Positions 12,054 through 22,041 of a stretch of DNA of 64,000 nucleotides are shown piece after piece. Below the pieces are notes generated by a model. It was not told the DNA's origin and ran no database searches. It was given only the letters and a program-made list of their open reading frames with translations. A program made the translations under genes and the position numbers. This DNA is from Hyphodiscus hymeniophilus (Eukaryota > Ascomycota > Leotiomycetes > Helotiales > Hyphodiscaceae), in NCBI GenBank assembly GCA_016508695.1, contig VNKQ01000003.1:992001-1056000 (forward strand). Reading direction: 5' to 3'. The first letter of the stretch is position 1. The number at the start of each line of letters is the position of its first letter.

Positions 12054-13216
12054 ACGTTGTCATGCAGCATTGTACGCACAAAATTCATTCAGTCATGTTT
12101 CACGCATATACGGAGTTTAGAGATTCTGCGAGAAAGAAGCCTCGGAATCCGGAACCATCGATGAGTAGAAACGAGGGGACTTCCTCATCCGGGTCCTTCT
12201 CTGTATCGAAATTCCATCTGGGATTGAATTACGTTGCTATGGAGTTTTGAAATGGGTTTCTCATTGAACTTGAGCGATGAGAGAGATCGTGAGACGGTGG
12301 CAATGTGCATCGATGCCAAACTGTAATAGAACTGATGTCTCCTCTTCTTTGTAGTGGGAAGCAGGGATGAAAGGATGATGGCGGCGGCGGCAGACTTTTG
12401 GGGTGGATGTGTACTCTGTATGGATACGCGGGCTGGGAAGTTAATAAACCATGTGGTCTCGTTCATTGTCGGCGCTTGGGAACATGGGCACTCTAAGTCT
12501 AATACCTATGCACGATGCCTGGTTTAAGTCCTCTTGTATGAAGCGTGATCTGCCTCTCACACAAGCGCTGCAGTTCGAGCCCTGTATATAAGTTTCTGCC
12601 GGTCAAATGTGACTGATTAGAAAGTCCTACCAACAGCTACGACATGATTTAATTAGTGAACGATGTGAGGAAACTTTAAATACATGGTAATAGTTGGGAG
12701 TTCACTGGATTTGTCGATATGGCATGGCTTCACAGCCCGAAGAGGGAACTAGAGTCTGCCATATTAAGATTGCTTGCAGGAGTCAAGACATATCTAGCTC
12801 GACCATTTCCATCTATATTATTCTCAGTAGTTGCTTCACAGAAATCCTAATCCCTTAAGTACGAAAACGATTCACAACAGCGCAGGCTCGTAAGAGCAAG
12901 CAAGCGTACCTTAGGAAAGGACTGAATCCCCGCCATTTCGTCAGAGTCTTGTGGGTCTCACCTCCGAATATTCCCACGACCTTGAGCTATTAGGATGTTC
13001 AGTAGCAATGAACGTGGTAGTGCGTGCTCAGATGGCATTTCCAGAAATCGGCTCAACCAAGAGATTGAACACCCAGTTGCCTCGAAAAACCCGAACACTG
13101 CAGATTTGGAGATTTCTCGAATTGACTGATCCATCGTATAAAATACAAGCCCCATTCTTCAATCCACCATATCTCTGTTCATCGCCTTCCATTGTACACG
13201 TCCATTCCCCCAGCCG
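12054..13216. other. Intergenic, no gene seen
   Basis: This is the 3' flank of ANP1 facing the 3' end of QCR7. A 93-codon minus ORF (12185-12466) lacks motifs. A TTCGAGCCC string near 12576 does not build a tRNA T-arm. I see nothing else. Confidence 0.45.
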
Positions 13217-13816
13217 TTATGCCTTCTTGCCAACAGTTAACGACTCCAAGTCCGAGCGTTCCTTTGCCTCAGCCTCGATTTCCTGGATGATGGGTGAAAG
13301 ATATGGATAGTCCTAGTACCAGTCAACGGCTGCTCCTTTCAGCTTCGGGATGATACACACCTCTTCTGGCGTCGTGTGTTGAGCCTTAGGGAGAAGTTGA
13401 TGCGTGACCGAGCACTGTTTATTTGTTAACTTCCCAACCCTCTTCCGCCCTTGATGCCTAATGGCATTTCCCAGCCTACCTGGACAGCTCGTCGAAGACG
13501 GAAAACGCGATCGTAGGACTCCTTTTGAGAAAGACGCTTGAGGGCAAGGAGGACAGTCTCGGATTCTTCGGGGATCAAATCATCGGCCCTGCAATGAACC
13601 ATTTGTCAGTACAGTGCCTATGTACACCCAAATTTCAGAGGTATATCGGTAGACATGGTGGGCTATTGTCGTGCCGCTCCATCGATGATGATGATCGTAC
13701 CTCAAACCGAGCTGTCTGTATCCGGCCGCGTTGGTGTACCAATTGGCAATTGGCATCATCCATCTCTTCAGCAATGGTCGCTTTAAGATGTAGTTGGCAA
13801 GGGATGGTTGAGACAT
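13217..13816 (-). CDS. QCR7: Cytochrome b-c1 complex subunit 7 (complex III 14 kDa subunit)
   Basis: This small matrix-side subunit of mitochondrial complex III (ubiquinol-cytochrome c reductase) is cut into four short exons, so no long ORF shows it: 13816-13701, 13588-13480, 13414-13361 and 13312-13217. All junctions keep frame and give 124 aa, the usual length. Exon 1 reads MSQPSLANYILKRPLL..., then IANWYTNAAGYRQLGLR. Exon 2 reads ADDLIPEESETVLLALKRL and YDRVFRLRRAVQ. Exon 3 reads CSVTHQLLPKAQHTTPEE, and exon 4 DYPYLSPIIQEIEAEAKER. These are the signature blocks of UQCRB/Qcr7. It is divergent from a mitochondrial NAD+ carrier gene. Confidence 0.96.
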
Positions 13817-14625
13817 GTTGACGGTACGTGTGTGTAGCTGGATTGAAGCTCTCACTTAGGGATTGCTTGTAGTCTTCGTTCCAGTTGGTGGTGGTGCAAA
13901 ATCGCAATTGCATTAGGTAAGCGAGTTCTTTCGTTCTGGTGGTTCATCAGAAAGCTGCTGCAGACTCGGCAGCCCAGAGGTTATCGCCCGCCAGTCATAT
14001 GCGAGGGCGACATGTGCGATTGCACGACCCGGACAACCCTTGCAAGAGCAGCTTTTCTTGTCTCGCGCAGTGAATAATGCCAGTGATGCACGTTGTATTG
14101 TCCCCCCCGCTCCGCCTTGACTCCTCTACGGCGTACAATAGCTCTATCGCACAAACACACGAATTAGCTCGAGGAAAGACTTCCAATATCTCTCCTCTGC
14201 TTCTCGTCGACCTTTGAACTGTCGACCCCCTCTTTTGCTTTTTAAGAGGTTGTCTGCCAGCTTTTGTCGTAGCGTCTTACAAGTCTCAGGCGATTAGAGC
14301 TTGCTGAACTCCGAGATATCCACTCTTCAAATCACGACAACGCCGCCGAAGCAAATCCTTCCTTTCAATCTCAACAGCATCACCAGCTTCGACACAACCC
14401 CCTTCTCCGTCTACTTGAAAACTCTGGACAGTTGTCAATGGCCTGCGACAACCGTTAGCACTGTGTCACTGGCGTGCTGCGGTGGATTTTCCCCGCACAT
14501 ACACCGGGGCACGAGATTGGAAGAACGGCGACAACAGAAAGGCTTACTTGCTCGCAGAGTGACTTCATACAGCTCATCCGCTCTGTTACAGGTAGCCACG
14601 CACATATTCGCGCCAAATCGTTACA
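13817..14625. promoter_or_regulatory. Divergent promoter region (QCR7 / mitochondrial NAD+ carrier)
   Basis: This 809-bp interval lies between two divergent genes for mitochondrial proteins. A CCAAT motif at 14183-14187 could bind a HAP-type factor, which controls respiratory genes in fungi; that link is inference. A run of C (TCCCCCCC near 14101) is present. Plus-strand ORFs around 14301-14636 have no motif and probably lie in the carrier 5' UTR. Confidence 0.4.
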
Positions 14626-15894
14626 ATGTCGCATGAGCGCAGCACGCCAACACCTCCCGGATCTGAGGACTATGCACCAACCACCACTCAACAGTTCGCT
14701 AGAGGGCATTCGGGATTTGCTAAAGAAGGTCTACCTCTAACTGCCTTGGAGAAGTTTTGCCAAGGAAGGTCGGACTCGACATTCAATGCTATGGCTGGAG
14801 CTACAGGAGGGTTCACATCGGGCGTCGTCACTTGTCCTTTGGATGTGATAAAGACGAAATTACAGGCACAGGGAGGTTTTAGAGCACAACAGGCAAATCC
14901 CTCGCGGGGCCCAGGGACAGTCGTATACCGGGGCATGCTAGGCACAGCTCGGGTCATATGGCGAGAAGAGGGTCTACGGGGAATGTACAGAGGGTTGGGT
15001 CCGATAATACTGGGATATCTTCCGACCTGGGCCGTCTGGTTTACGATTTACGGAAAGTCAAAGGAATACTTCGCGAACTACAATGGCATGTTGGATTCAT
15101 TCTCTATTCTAGTTGGACTCCGTCAAGACTAACATTTGCAATCAGATAACCAAAATCTCATCAACTTTTGGTCTTCCATTGTTGCAGGAGCTTCCTCGAC
15201 TATGGTTACGAATCCAATATGGGTGATCAAGACTCGTCTCATGTCACAAGTTAGCCGGAAGTCGACGGCAATTGATGCACGACCGCCATGGCACTATAGA
15301 TCAACTTTCGATGCCGCGAGGAAGATGTATAGAACGGAAGGATTCCTTTCCTTCTACTCTGGGCTGACGCCGGCACTACTTGGGTTGACTCACGTGGCTA
15401 TACAATTCCCAGCCTACGAGTACCTCAAGACGAAATTTACCGGCCAAGGAATGGGTATGTCTATTGAAGGCGACGCGAGGTCGCACTGGGTCGGCGTTCT
15501 ATCAGCAAGCGTGCTCAGCAAGATTATGGCCAGCTCTGCTACATATCCCCACGAAGTTATTCGAACCAGGTTACAAACCCAGCAAAGGTCTATGCCCTCG
15601 TCTTCATCGGAGTACGCAGCATTCCGAGGTGGCTTAGAGGGGTCCGAAAACCACAGTCCCTCCGCGATCATTGCCAAGACGAAAGCAGCGATCCCGCGAT
15701 ACAAAGGAATTGTCACAACTTTCAAAACAATATTGCGAGAAGAGGGTTGGCGAGCTTTCTATGCTGGTATGGGGACGAACATGATGAGAGCTGTGCCCGC
15801 GGCAACCACCACCATGCTCACTTATGAGTTTATAATGAAACATCTGAACCATGCCAAGACGGAAGGCATTGCAAAGACAGCGAGTGGATGGTGA
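14626..15894 (+). CDS. Mitochondrial carrier, NAD+ transporter type (YIA6/YEA6-like)
   Basis: This inner mitochondrial membrane solute carrier probably imports NAD+ in exchange for nucleotides. Exons 14626-15085 and 15146-15894 give 402 aa. Three carrier repeats are visible with P-x-[DE]-x-x-[KR]-x-[KR] signatures: CPLDVIKTKLQ, NPIWVIKTRLM and YPHEVIRTRLQ. Each repeat ends in an acidic/GxxGxYxGL-type motif (EEGLRGMYRGLGP, TEGFLSFYSGLTP, EEGWRAFYAGMGT). The tryptophan in repeat 2 (PIWV.KTR) is shared by the pyrimidine-nucleotide/NAD+/folate branch. The intron begins with GC rather than GT (TG|GCATGT...CAG); no nearby GT donor keeps the frame open. The final choice between NAD+, FAD/folate and pyrimidine substrate rests on overall similarity. 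Confidence 0.86.
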
Positions 15895-16363
15895 TTAAGG
15901 GGTGGTGGGATCTAAGGACCCGAAAAGTTGTGGATAATATGTATAGACTCTGTACGGGCGGCTTGCTCTCTTCCAGTGAGCTAACAGGAGAAAGTGGCAC
16001 ATTGGGTCACGTCTGCATACTAGGGTTTCCATTTTAGTTTGGCGTTCTGAACTGCACCAGACCATTCAAAGGCCTGACACTGAGTTCATGGTGGTATATA
16101 CTGGATGATACCTTACAACCTGTTTGTAGCATAGACAGAAGATTCGCCTTGCTTGGCGACTCAAGTCTTCCCAAACCTCTTTGTTCATATCCAGCTGTTG
16201 ATACAGTATTCTCATCATTTCGTGACCATAAGTTGAGGGGTCCCTCACGTCGAAGCGTGATGCCTCTGAATATGATACGCATGACAGGGACGCCAAGACT
16301 CCGCGCAATGCATGTATATCCCTCTACCAATATCACTGCAATGTTTCATTACTTCTCAAACCT
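15895..16363. other. Intergenic, convergent 3' ends
   Basis: The 469 bp between two convergent genes hold no supported gene. The minus ORFs at 16034-16336 and 16066-16308 are out of frame with each other and lack motifs. Confidence 0.45.
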
Positions 16364-16746
16364 TCACGATCCCTTCCCCTTGCCCGCACGCTCTCTGATT
16401 TTCCTCTCTTCCTCCGTCTCGCCCTTCCCTTCACCCGCTCCGACTCTCTCCTTGGCAAGTCCAACCAATTGCTTTAGAGGCTCTTGTTCAATCGGGGGCG
16501 CCATCTGTCCATGTCTCCGTAACGACTCATTGTGCCAATTGATCTGGCCTCCATCAGCCTCCCTGTGCTTCTGGGCATTGCGTTTGGCGGCTTGGATACT
16601 GGTCCTTGAGTAAACGAAGAGTAAGGTCGCCATGGTGAAGGCCGCTAGAGGGGCTGTGATTGTCTGTAGATGTTTGTCAGCAAGATCTATGTAGATGAAA
16701 GACAGGAGGGAGCTACTTTGGCATTGAGATTGAACTTCGGAGGCAT
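16364..16746 (-). CDS. Small conserved fungal protein with one membrane segment
   Basis: This 109-aa protein has two exons, 16746-16717 (30 nt) and 16663-16364, joined at phase 0 across a 53-nt intron. It begins MPPKFNLNAKTITAPLAAF, and residues about 14-33 (APLAAFTMATLLFVYSR) form a single hydrophobic segment. A basic, charged tail follows (NWHNESLRRHGQMAPP, then an E/K/R-rich C-terminus). I recall similar small uncharacterised proteins in filamentous ascomycetes but no assigned function, so none is given. The positive charges after the hydrophobic stretch would fit a mitochondrial or ER membrane anchor. It is divergent from the ABC1-type kinase gene, with 234 bp between starts. Confidence 0.72.
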
Positions 16747-16980
16747 GGTTGCGATTGTCACATTCTCGTTCTGGAGCACAGTCTTGGCGTTGATGCTTGG
16801 GGTCAAGCTCGAAGGGCATGCACAATGGACAGGGATCTTGTTCACCGAGGGCGACATCATCGACGCTTCGAACTTTTTATTTCGACTTCAACAAAATCTA
16901 CACCACACAACGCACCACATACCGAATGATGATTCTTTAACTTATCCCAGGGTCTGCTGGGCTCACCGGTCGTCAAGAAA
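16747..16980. promoter_or_regulatory. Shared divergent promoter (small membrane protein / ABC1-type kinase)
   Basis: A 234-bp interval separates two head-to-head start codons. Both promoters must lie here. No clear TATA box is seen. Confidence 0.45.
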
Positions 16981-18794
16981 ATGAAAGCCTTTAGTCTTGA
17001 GACTGCATTCAAGCAGGTGAACCCTTGGACTTGCAGAAGATGCACCCAACAATCGCAGCGTGGCGCAAGGCTTTTCCGCCAATACTCGAACAGGAGTCAT
17101 AGGATACCAGCGCCGAAGAAGAGGGGGAGGATCGTATTTGCTGCTGCAACCGGTACGATAGGGGTCGCGGCGCTGGCGTTCTCAGACGAGGTCAAGCATT
17201 CGTACAAAGCTGTTGAGAGGACGGGCAGGGTCGTGGGCACCTTGTTTGTCTGTATCAATGAGTTAGTTCTTACGAAGGAGCGAAACATTACATTTACTAA
17301 TGCTTGTATATCGCAGTTACCGAGTAACTTTGAATCAAAATGAGAAGACGGAAGACGAAGAACATCGGAATAGCATTTTGAAAGCTTGTCACCAGAGATG
17401 CGCGAATAGAACACTGGAAGTACTGGAGAAGAATGGCAGCATATTTATCAAGCTTGGACAGCATTTGGTGCGTGGTTTGAATCTGGAGTCAAGAAGCTGT
17501 TCTAATTGCTGGACAGAGTGCGATGAATTACCTCCTCCCCCTCGAATGGACACAGACCTTTATACCCCTCCAAGACAAATGTCCAGTCTCATCAATTGAT
17601 TCAATAGAAGAAATGTTTCGGAGAGATATCGGAGAGGATATTTCGGACATCTTCTCCGAATTTGAACCTGAACCTATAGGTGCGGCCTCTCTGGCCCAAG
17701 TGCATCTGGCGACAGTGAGAGAGACAGGGCAGAAAGTAGCAGTTAAGGTCCAACATCCTGCGTTGGCAGAATGGGCGAACCTGGATTTGTCGTTGACAAG
17801 TTTTACTTTTTCGACGTTAAAAAGGTTCTTTCCAGAATACGACTTGGAATGGCTGTCTTCGGAAATGGAGTTCTCCTTACCTCAAGAGCTGGACTTTGAA
17901 CTGGAAGGAAATAATGCCCGAAGAGCCAAGGAGTACTTTTCACATATTCCTGAGCTTCCATTGGTAATTCCGGACGTTCTATGGGCAAAGAAGCGGATAC
18001 TGGTCATGGAGAACGTTTCTGGCCATCGACCTGACGATCTAAAATATTTGGACTCCAATGGGATTGACCGGGATGAGGTCTCCGCTGCGTTGGCACGTAT
18101 ATTCAACGAGATGATATTCGGCAACAACGCCCCTTTACACTGTGATCCTCACGGAGGCAACATTGCCATACGGAAGAACACTCATAGAAGAGGTGCTAAC
18201 TTCGATGTTATTCTCTACGACCACGGTCTATATCGAGACATAGATATAGAGCTTCGACGCTCTTATGCCAAGCTTTGGCTGGCGGTGATTGATGCAGATG
18301 TACCTCGTATGCGCAAATATGCCAAGGAAGTAGCTGGAATAAACGACGAGCAATTTCCGCTCTTCGCATCTGCTATCACGGGAAGAGACTATCGTGTACT
18401 CACGAAATCCGTGGCTGCCACTAGAACGGAGGAGGAAAAGAAGAACATCAATGATGCTCTCGGCGACGGCATGCTCCAACAGCTTGTTCAACTCTTAGGC
18501 CAAGTGCCAAGGATCATCCTGCTTATATTGAAGACGAATGATTTGACGAGGAGTCTGGACGAGAATCTCCATACGAAGCAAGGACCAGTACGGACGTTCT
18601 TGATCTTGGCGAGATACTGTTCGAGAACGGTGTTTGAGGAGCAGGTTGAGGAATTACAGAAACGTGGCAGCTTGTTTTGGCCAAGAAATATGCTAGGGCT
18701 GCTCGGCGCTTGGTTGGGGTACTTCAGAGTTGAGGCTAAGCTTGAAGCGTTTGAGCTTTGGCTGAGCGCGAAGAGAGTGGTGGGAATGACTTGA
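16981..18794 (+). CDS. ABC1/UbiB-family atypical kinase, ADCK1/MCP2 type (mitochondrial)
   Basis: This is an atypical kinase/ATPase of the UbiB family; the ADCK1/Mcp2 branch acts at the inner mitochondrial membrane in lipid homeostasis. Exons 16981-17261, 17317-17467 and 17517-18794 give 569 aa. The N-terminus is Arg/Ser-rich without acids (RLFRQYSNRSHR), as in a mitochondrial presequence, then a hydrophobic segment (IVFAAATGTIGVAALAF). The KxGQ motif is split by intron 2: GSIFIKLGQHL | SAMNYLLP. The Ala-rich loop is GAASLAQVHLA, the lysine VAVKVQHP, the catalytic block LHCDPHGGN, and the metal-binding aspartate IILYDHG-like (VILYDHGLYR). These are the diagnostic UbiB changes from ordinary kinases. 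Length fits Mcp2 (569 aa in yeast). Confidence 0.93.
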
Positions 18795-20334
18795 TGAACA
18801 TAGATGAGTTATATAATCCCCTGGTTAAAGCATAGATGTACTTTCAGAAGAAGCCCAGTACTGTATGTCATCGCACGAAGTGGCTTCCCCGGCGTCATTG
18901 AAGCAACATTTTCGAGATCCTCATGGACGCATTTATGAGTAGAAAAATGTGGTACTGTTGGGACTTCCGATCGTCCTAAGGTTTACGCGATGGATAGCAG
19001 GCAGATGCTGAGTCTTCAAATATAGAACAATCAAGGTCTTCGAGGCCAAATCCTCTTTTCAAGCAAAAGTTTCCCTGGGACAGCTCCCAATCGCATACAA
19101 TTGTTTGAATTATTGGGATATTCATAAGCTCAACTATACTTGAGATTTTGATTATTCGCTCTTGGCGTGCATTATACACCTTCCTCTACTGACATCCCAA
19201 CTTTATAATACTGACGGCTAAGGTCTTATTCCTATTGCTCTCCCTTTAAGAATCCAATTTTTCCCATCAACGTCCAATATTCCAACCCTATCACATATCA
19301 AGCCGGCCGATTAGTAGAGAAATTCCAAAACATTCCTTCCAATTCAAAAGAAATCCAGGAGTCAGGACTGACTTCTCTATTTCCGGAGTCAAAGAAGAAC
19401 CTCTACCCAATTCATGGCGAGTCCAGTACTGCTAGAGACTTCTGCGTCCAGCTGGGTTGCCGTTGAATCCTGTACATATGTATAGCGAGCGACTATTCAA
19501 ACTTTTGTCGTTCCCTGCTAGACAGCTCTTGAAATCCGGAACGGTATTTCTAGTATGGCTCCACGGCTAAGAGCGTCTACTGAAGAGGTTGAAGATTCTG
19601 GGATCTGGATAAAGCTTTGGCCAGTTTTTCAAGTACACGGGGCATTGTACGAGACGGTTGATTGAAAAGAGCTTGGCGATAGCGAATAATCTTTCACTTC
19701 ACACTTGCGACGGGTCTGTTTGGCAGGTGCAACGCATACTTTGAGTTGGGCAAGGGAAAAATGGGCAAGGGAAAAATGGGCAAGGGAAAAATGGGCAAGG
19801 GAAAAATGGGCAAGGGAAAAATGGGCAAGGGAAAAATGGGCAAGGGAAAAATGGGCAAGGTGTAATGGAGGTTTTGTTGTGAAATCACAAATGAAATTAC
19901 CATGGAGAGGTGGGATTGGTCGACCAGGACTTGGAACGGCGTTGACAACGTGAAGCAAGTGCAAGAAAGCTACCCATTTGCTTAGAAGATCGTTCAAAGG
20001 AGAAAGAATTAAAATGCGATCATGACTGTGATCCATGATAGGTGGAAAGGAAAACTGTGATGGGAGATTGAGAACATAAGGTACCTCACTACCCCGTCTA
20101 GCCCGTCGATTGAGCTGAGATAGATCCACACCAGAGTTATGATATACGGAATTTAGAGTCTGGTCAAGGTCACGTGAAAAGCCATTTCTTGGATATTCCC
20201 ACGTGGGCGTCTTGCCAGCGTCAACGCTTTAACGCTACGCTACCCCAAAATACCTACCATGCACTGGACTCTCCTGCATGATCAGATCAGCCTCACTATC
20301 AGCCGCTCTACATCCACCGCCTCCACAGACAGAC
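18795..20334. other. Intergenic region with a 15-bp tandem repeat
   Basis: The 1.5 kb between two plus-strand genes has no supported gene. A 15-bp tandem array lies at 19747-19860 (listed separately). Just before the next gene are a CACGTG motif (20171-20176) and a perfect palindrome CCCACGTGGG (20198-20207), likely promoter elements of the TMEM234-like gene. Minus ORFs here are repeat translations or chance. Confidence 0.45.
19747..19860. repeat. Tandem minisatellite, 15-bp unit, about 7.6 copies
   Basis: The unit TGGGCAAGGGAAAAA is repeated seven times without a mismatch and then runs into a partial unit (TGGGCAAGG). Because 15 is a multiple of three, the array stays open in all frames (for example WAREK on the plus strand), but no gene surrounds it. 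Confidence 0.95.
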
Positions 20335-20941
20335 ATGGACGACCCAACCGCCTCCCCCGAGCCAGCCCCGTCCATCTTCCGGTACGTGATCGGGTTCCTG
20401 ATGATAGGGATAGCATGGGGGTTCACGACGCCGTTCATCCGCGCCGCCGCGCGCAACCACAAGCCGGCCGCTCACCCCGTACTGGAGAGCGAGGGCGTGA
20501 AGGGGAGCTGGTTCAAGTCGAGAGCGTACGGGGCGTTCTTTGGAGTTGTCGATTTGCTCCGGAACCCCAGATACGCGGTCCCGCTCGTGATCAATCTTAC
20601 CGGGAGTGTCTGGTTCTTTTTATTGATTGGCAAGGCTGGTGAGTTCGTTCTCTGTTGGATTGGGAATGTTCGGGGCAGGGTTGGACGAGGTTCAATTATT
20701 AACTATCGGAGAGGCGGCTGATGAGATGAGGTGCAGAATTGAGTTTGACGGTTCCGATCACCAATTCTTTGGCGTTCCTGTTCACGGTTCTGGGCGACTG
20801 GTGGGTTGATAGGAAGGTCATCAGTCGAGGTATGTGTTTCGTCCGGGAGTTGGAGCCTTCATACTGACCACGATAGACACTTGGATTGGGATGACTCTTT
20901 CACTTTGTGGGATAGCGCTGTGCGTTCACAGTAAATCATGA
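20335..20941 (+). CDS. TMEM234-family small multi-pass membrane protein
   Basis: This 153-aa membrane protein has three exons (20335-20638, 20737-20829, 20877-20941), with both junctions at phase 1. It resembles the TMEM234 family (drug/metabolite-transporter-like, four TM helices). Helix 1 is FRYVIGFLMIGIAWGFTTPF, with the family-type W-G-x-T-x-P-F motif followed by IR. Helix 2 is VPLVINLTGSVWFFLLIGKA, helix 3 VPITNSLAFLFTVLGDWWV, and helix 4 WIGMTLSLCGIALCV. Length matches (human about 164 aa). No biochemical role is established for the family. The start (20335) has the only ATG giving the full first helix. Confidence 0.85.
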
Positions 20942-21294
20942 TAGATTAGACTATTCTGTTTTGGAGGTTCGTTTCCTTGATAACCCGCCCGGCCGTGTAT
21001 CAAATCCCTTGGGTATCGTCTTCCTAGACACAGGCTAGAGTGCCTGTATAGATAAGATATATTAAGAAATAAGTTTGCTGAATAACAAACAATGCGCCGG
21101 GCAATGCTTGAACGCTGCAAAAATGCTGCAAGAATTCAAAGAAATAAATAGCCGCTCGGTCCTGCCAGCAAGAACAAAAGCAAGACTAACAGAAGAGCGC
21201 CGTCCCTATGCCCTCGATTTATATCCCGTGTCGTGTCGTGCTCCATTAAATGCCAATTCTCTTTTCGTCGTCAGTCGTACATCAAGTCGTCCAC
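20942..21294. other. Intergenic, convergent 3' ends
   Basis: The 353 bp between the TMEM234-like gene and the next, convergent gene contain no ORF of note. Confidence 0.45.
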
Positions 21295-22041
21295 TCAACG
21301 TCTAGCTCGGAGCCATCTCTGGATGCTTCGCAGGCTTGGATCTTCCAGAGTCCACCTTCCCATTTGATGGTCTGACGATCTTATATCAGAGTATATTGAG
21401 TCATCTGTGATTGCTGCGAGTTCCTGTATAGTATGTCAGCCCAGATTCCCACAAATCCTTCGCAGCGAGCTTCATATCCAAACAAACTTACAGCTCGCAG
21501 TGCAGAGTCACAGGCGGCTAATTGCTCTGTGTGCCCTGAGTGAGGTCGCTGTCCCTGCAAGACTTGGGCCCGCCATCCTACCCAACGCTGCGCAGCAGCT
21601 TGGCGCAGATATATCTTCTGGCCCTCATGACGGCGCGAGTATGCGTCGAGTAAGACCCTGGACAATCGTCAGAAAGTTCCCAGATCTCATCTACAAGTGA
21701 AACCTACTGCTGTAACTCGGCTTTCGCCTGCTCTTCTGGACCACCTCGCACTCTAGGCACTCGAGTCTCTGCCGCACAGTTCAAAATATGCTGTCCATCA
21801 ATGGAGCACTGTCTCAAAGCAGCCCAGCCTTCAGTGTAGTAATCATTCTGATCTTGAGGATCTGTAGGAGCAGCAGCGATGTAGTACTGAAGGGTACGGA
21901 AGTCTGAGAGCAGATCTGCTACCCGAGCAGTCCGCTGGTCATTTACTGATAAAAGGGTCAGGAGGAGGCCAATTGAGGGAGAAACTTAGGAGAGAAAATA
22001 CGGGTCAAGAAATAATAGTCGAACTCACAACCGTCTGCCAT
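21295..22041 (-). CDS. Unrecognised 181-aa protein, four-exon gene
   Basis: I do not recognise this gene. It is inferred from four exons that join without breaking frame: 22041-22029 (13 nt), 21945-21708, 21657-21492 and 21423-21295. The product reads MADGLNDQRTARVADLLSDF, then QYYIAAAPTDPQDQNDYYTE, GWAALRQCSIDGQHILNCAA and, after intron 2, LLDAYSRRHEGQKIYLRQAA. It is soluble, mainly helical by eye, with five cysteines and no signal peptide or membrane segment. All donors are GTGAG/GTAGG/GTAAG and all acceptors CAG, which supports real splicing. The C-terminus (GRWTLEDPSLRSIQRWLRAR) is the least certain part. A fungus-specific protein is likely. Confidence 0.6.

Noticed and set aside
12560..12600. 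CAGTTCGAGCCCTG resembling a tRNA T-arm
   Set aside because: The stem pairs poorly and no upstream anticodon or D-arm can be placed.
19629..20129. 166-codon minus ORF with HFSLA repeats
   Set aside because: Its only regular part is the translation of the 15-bp tandem repeat.
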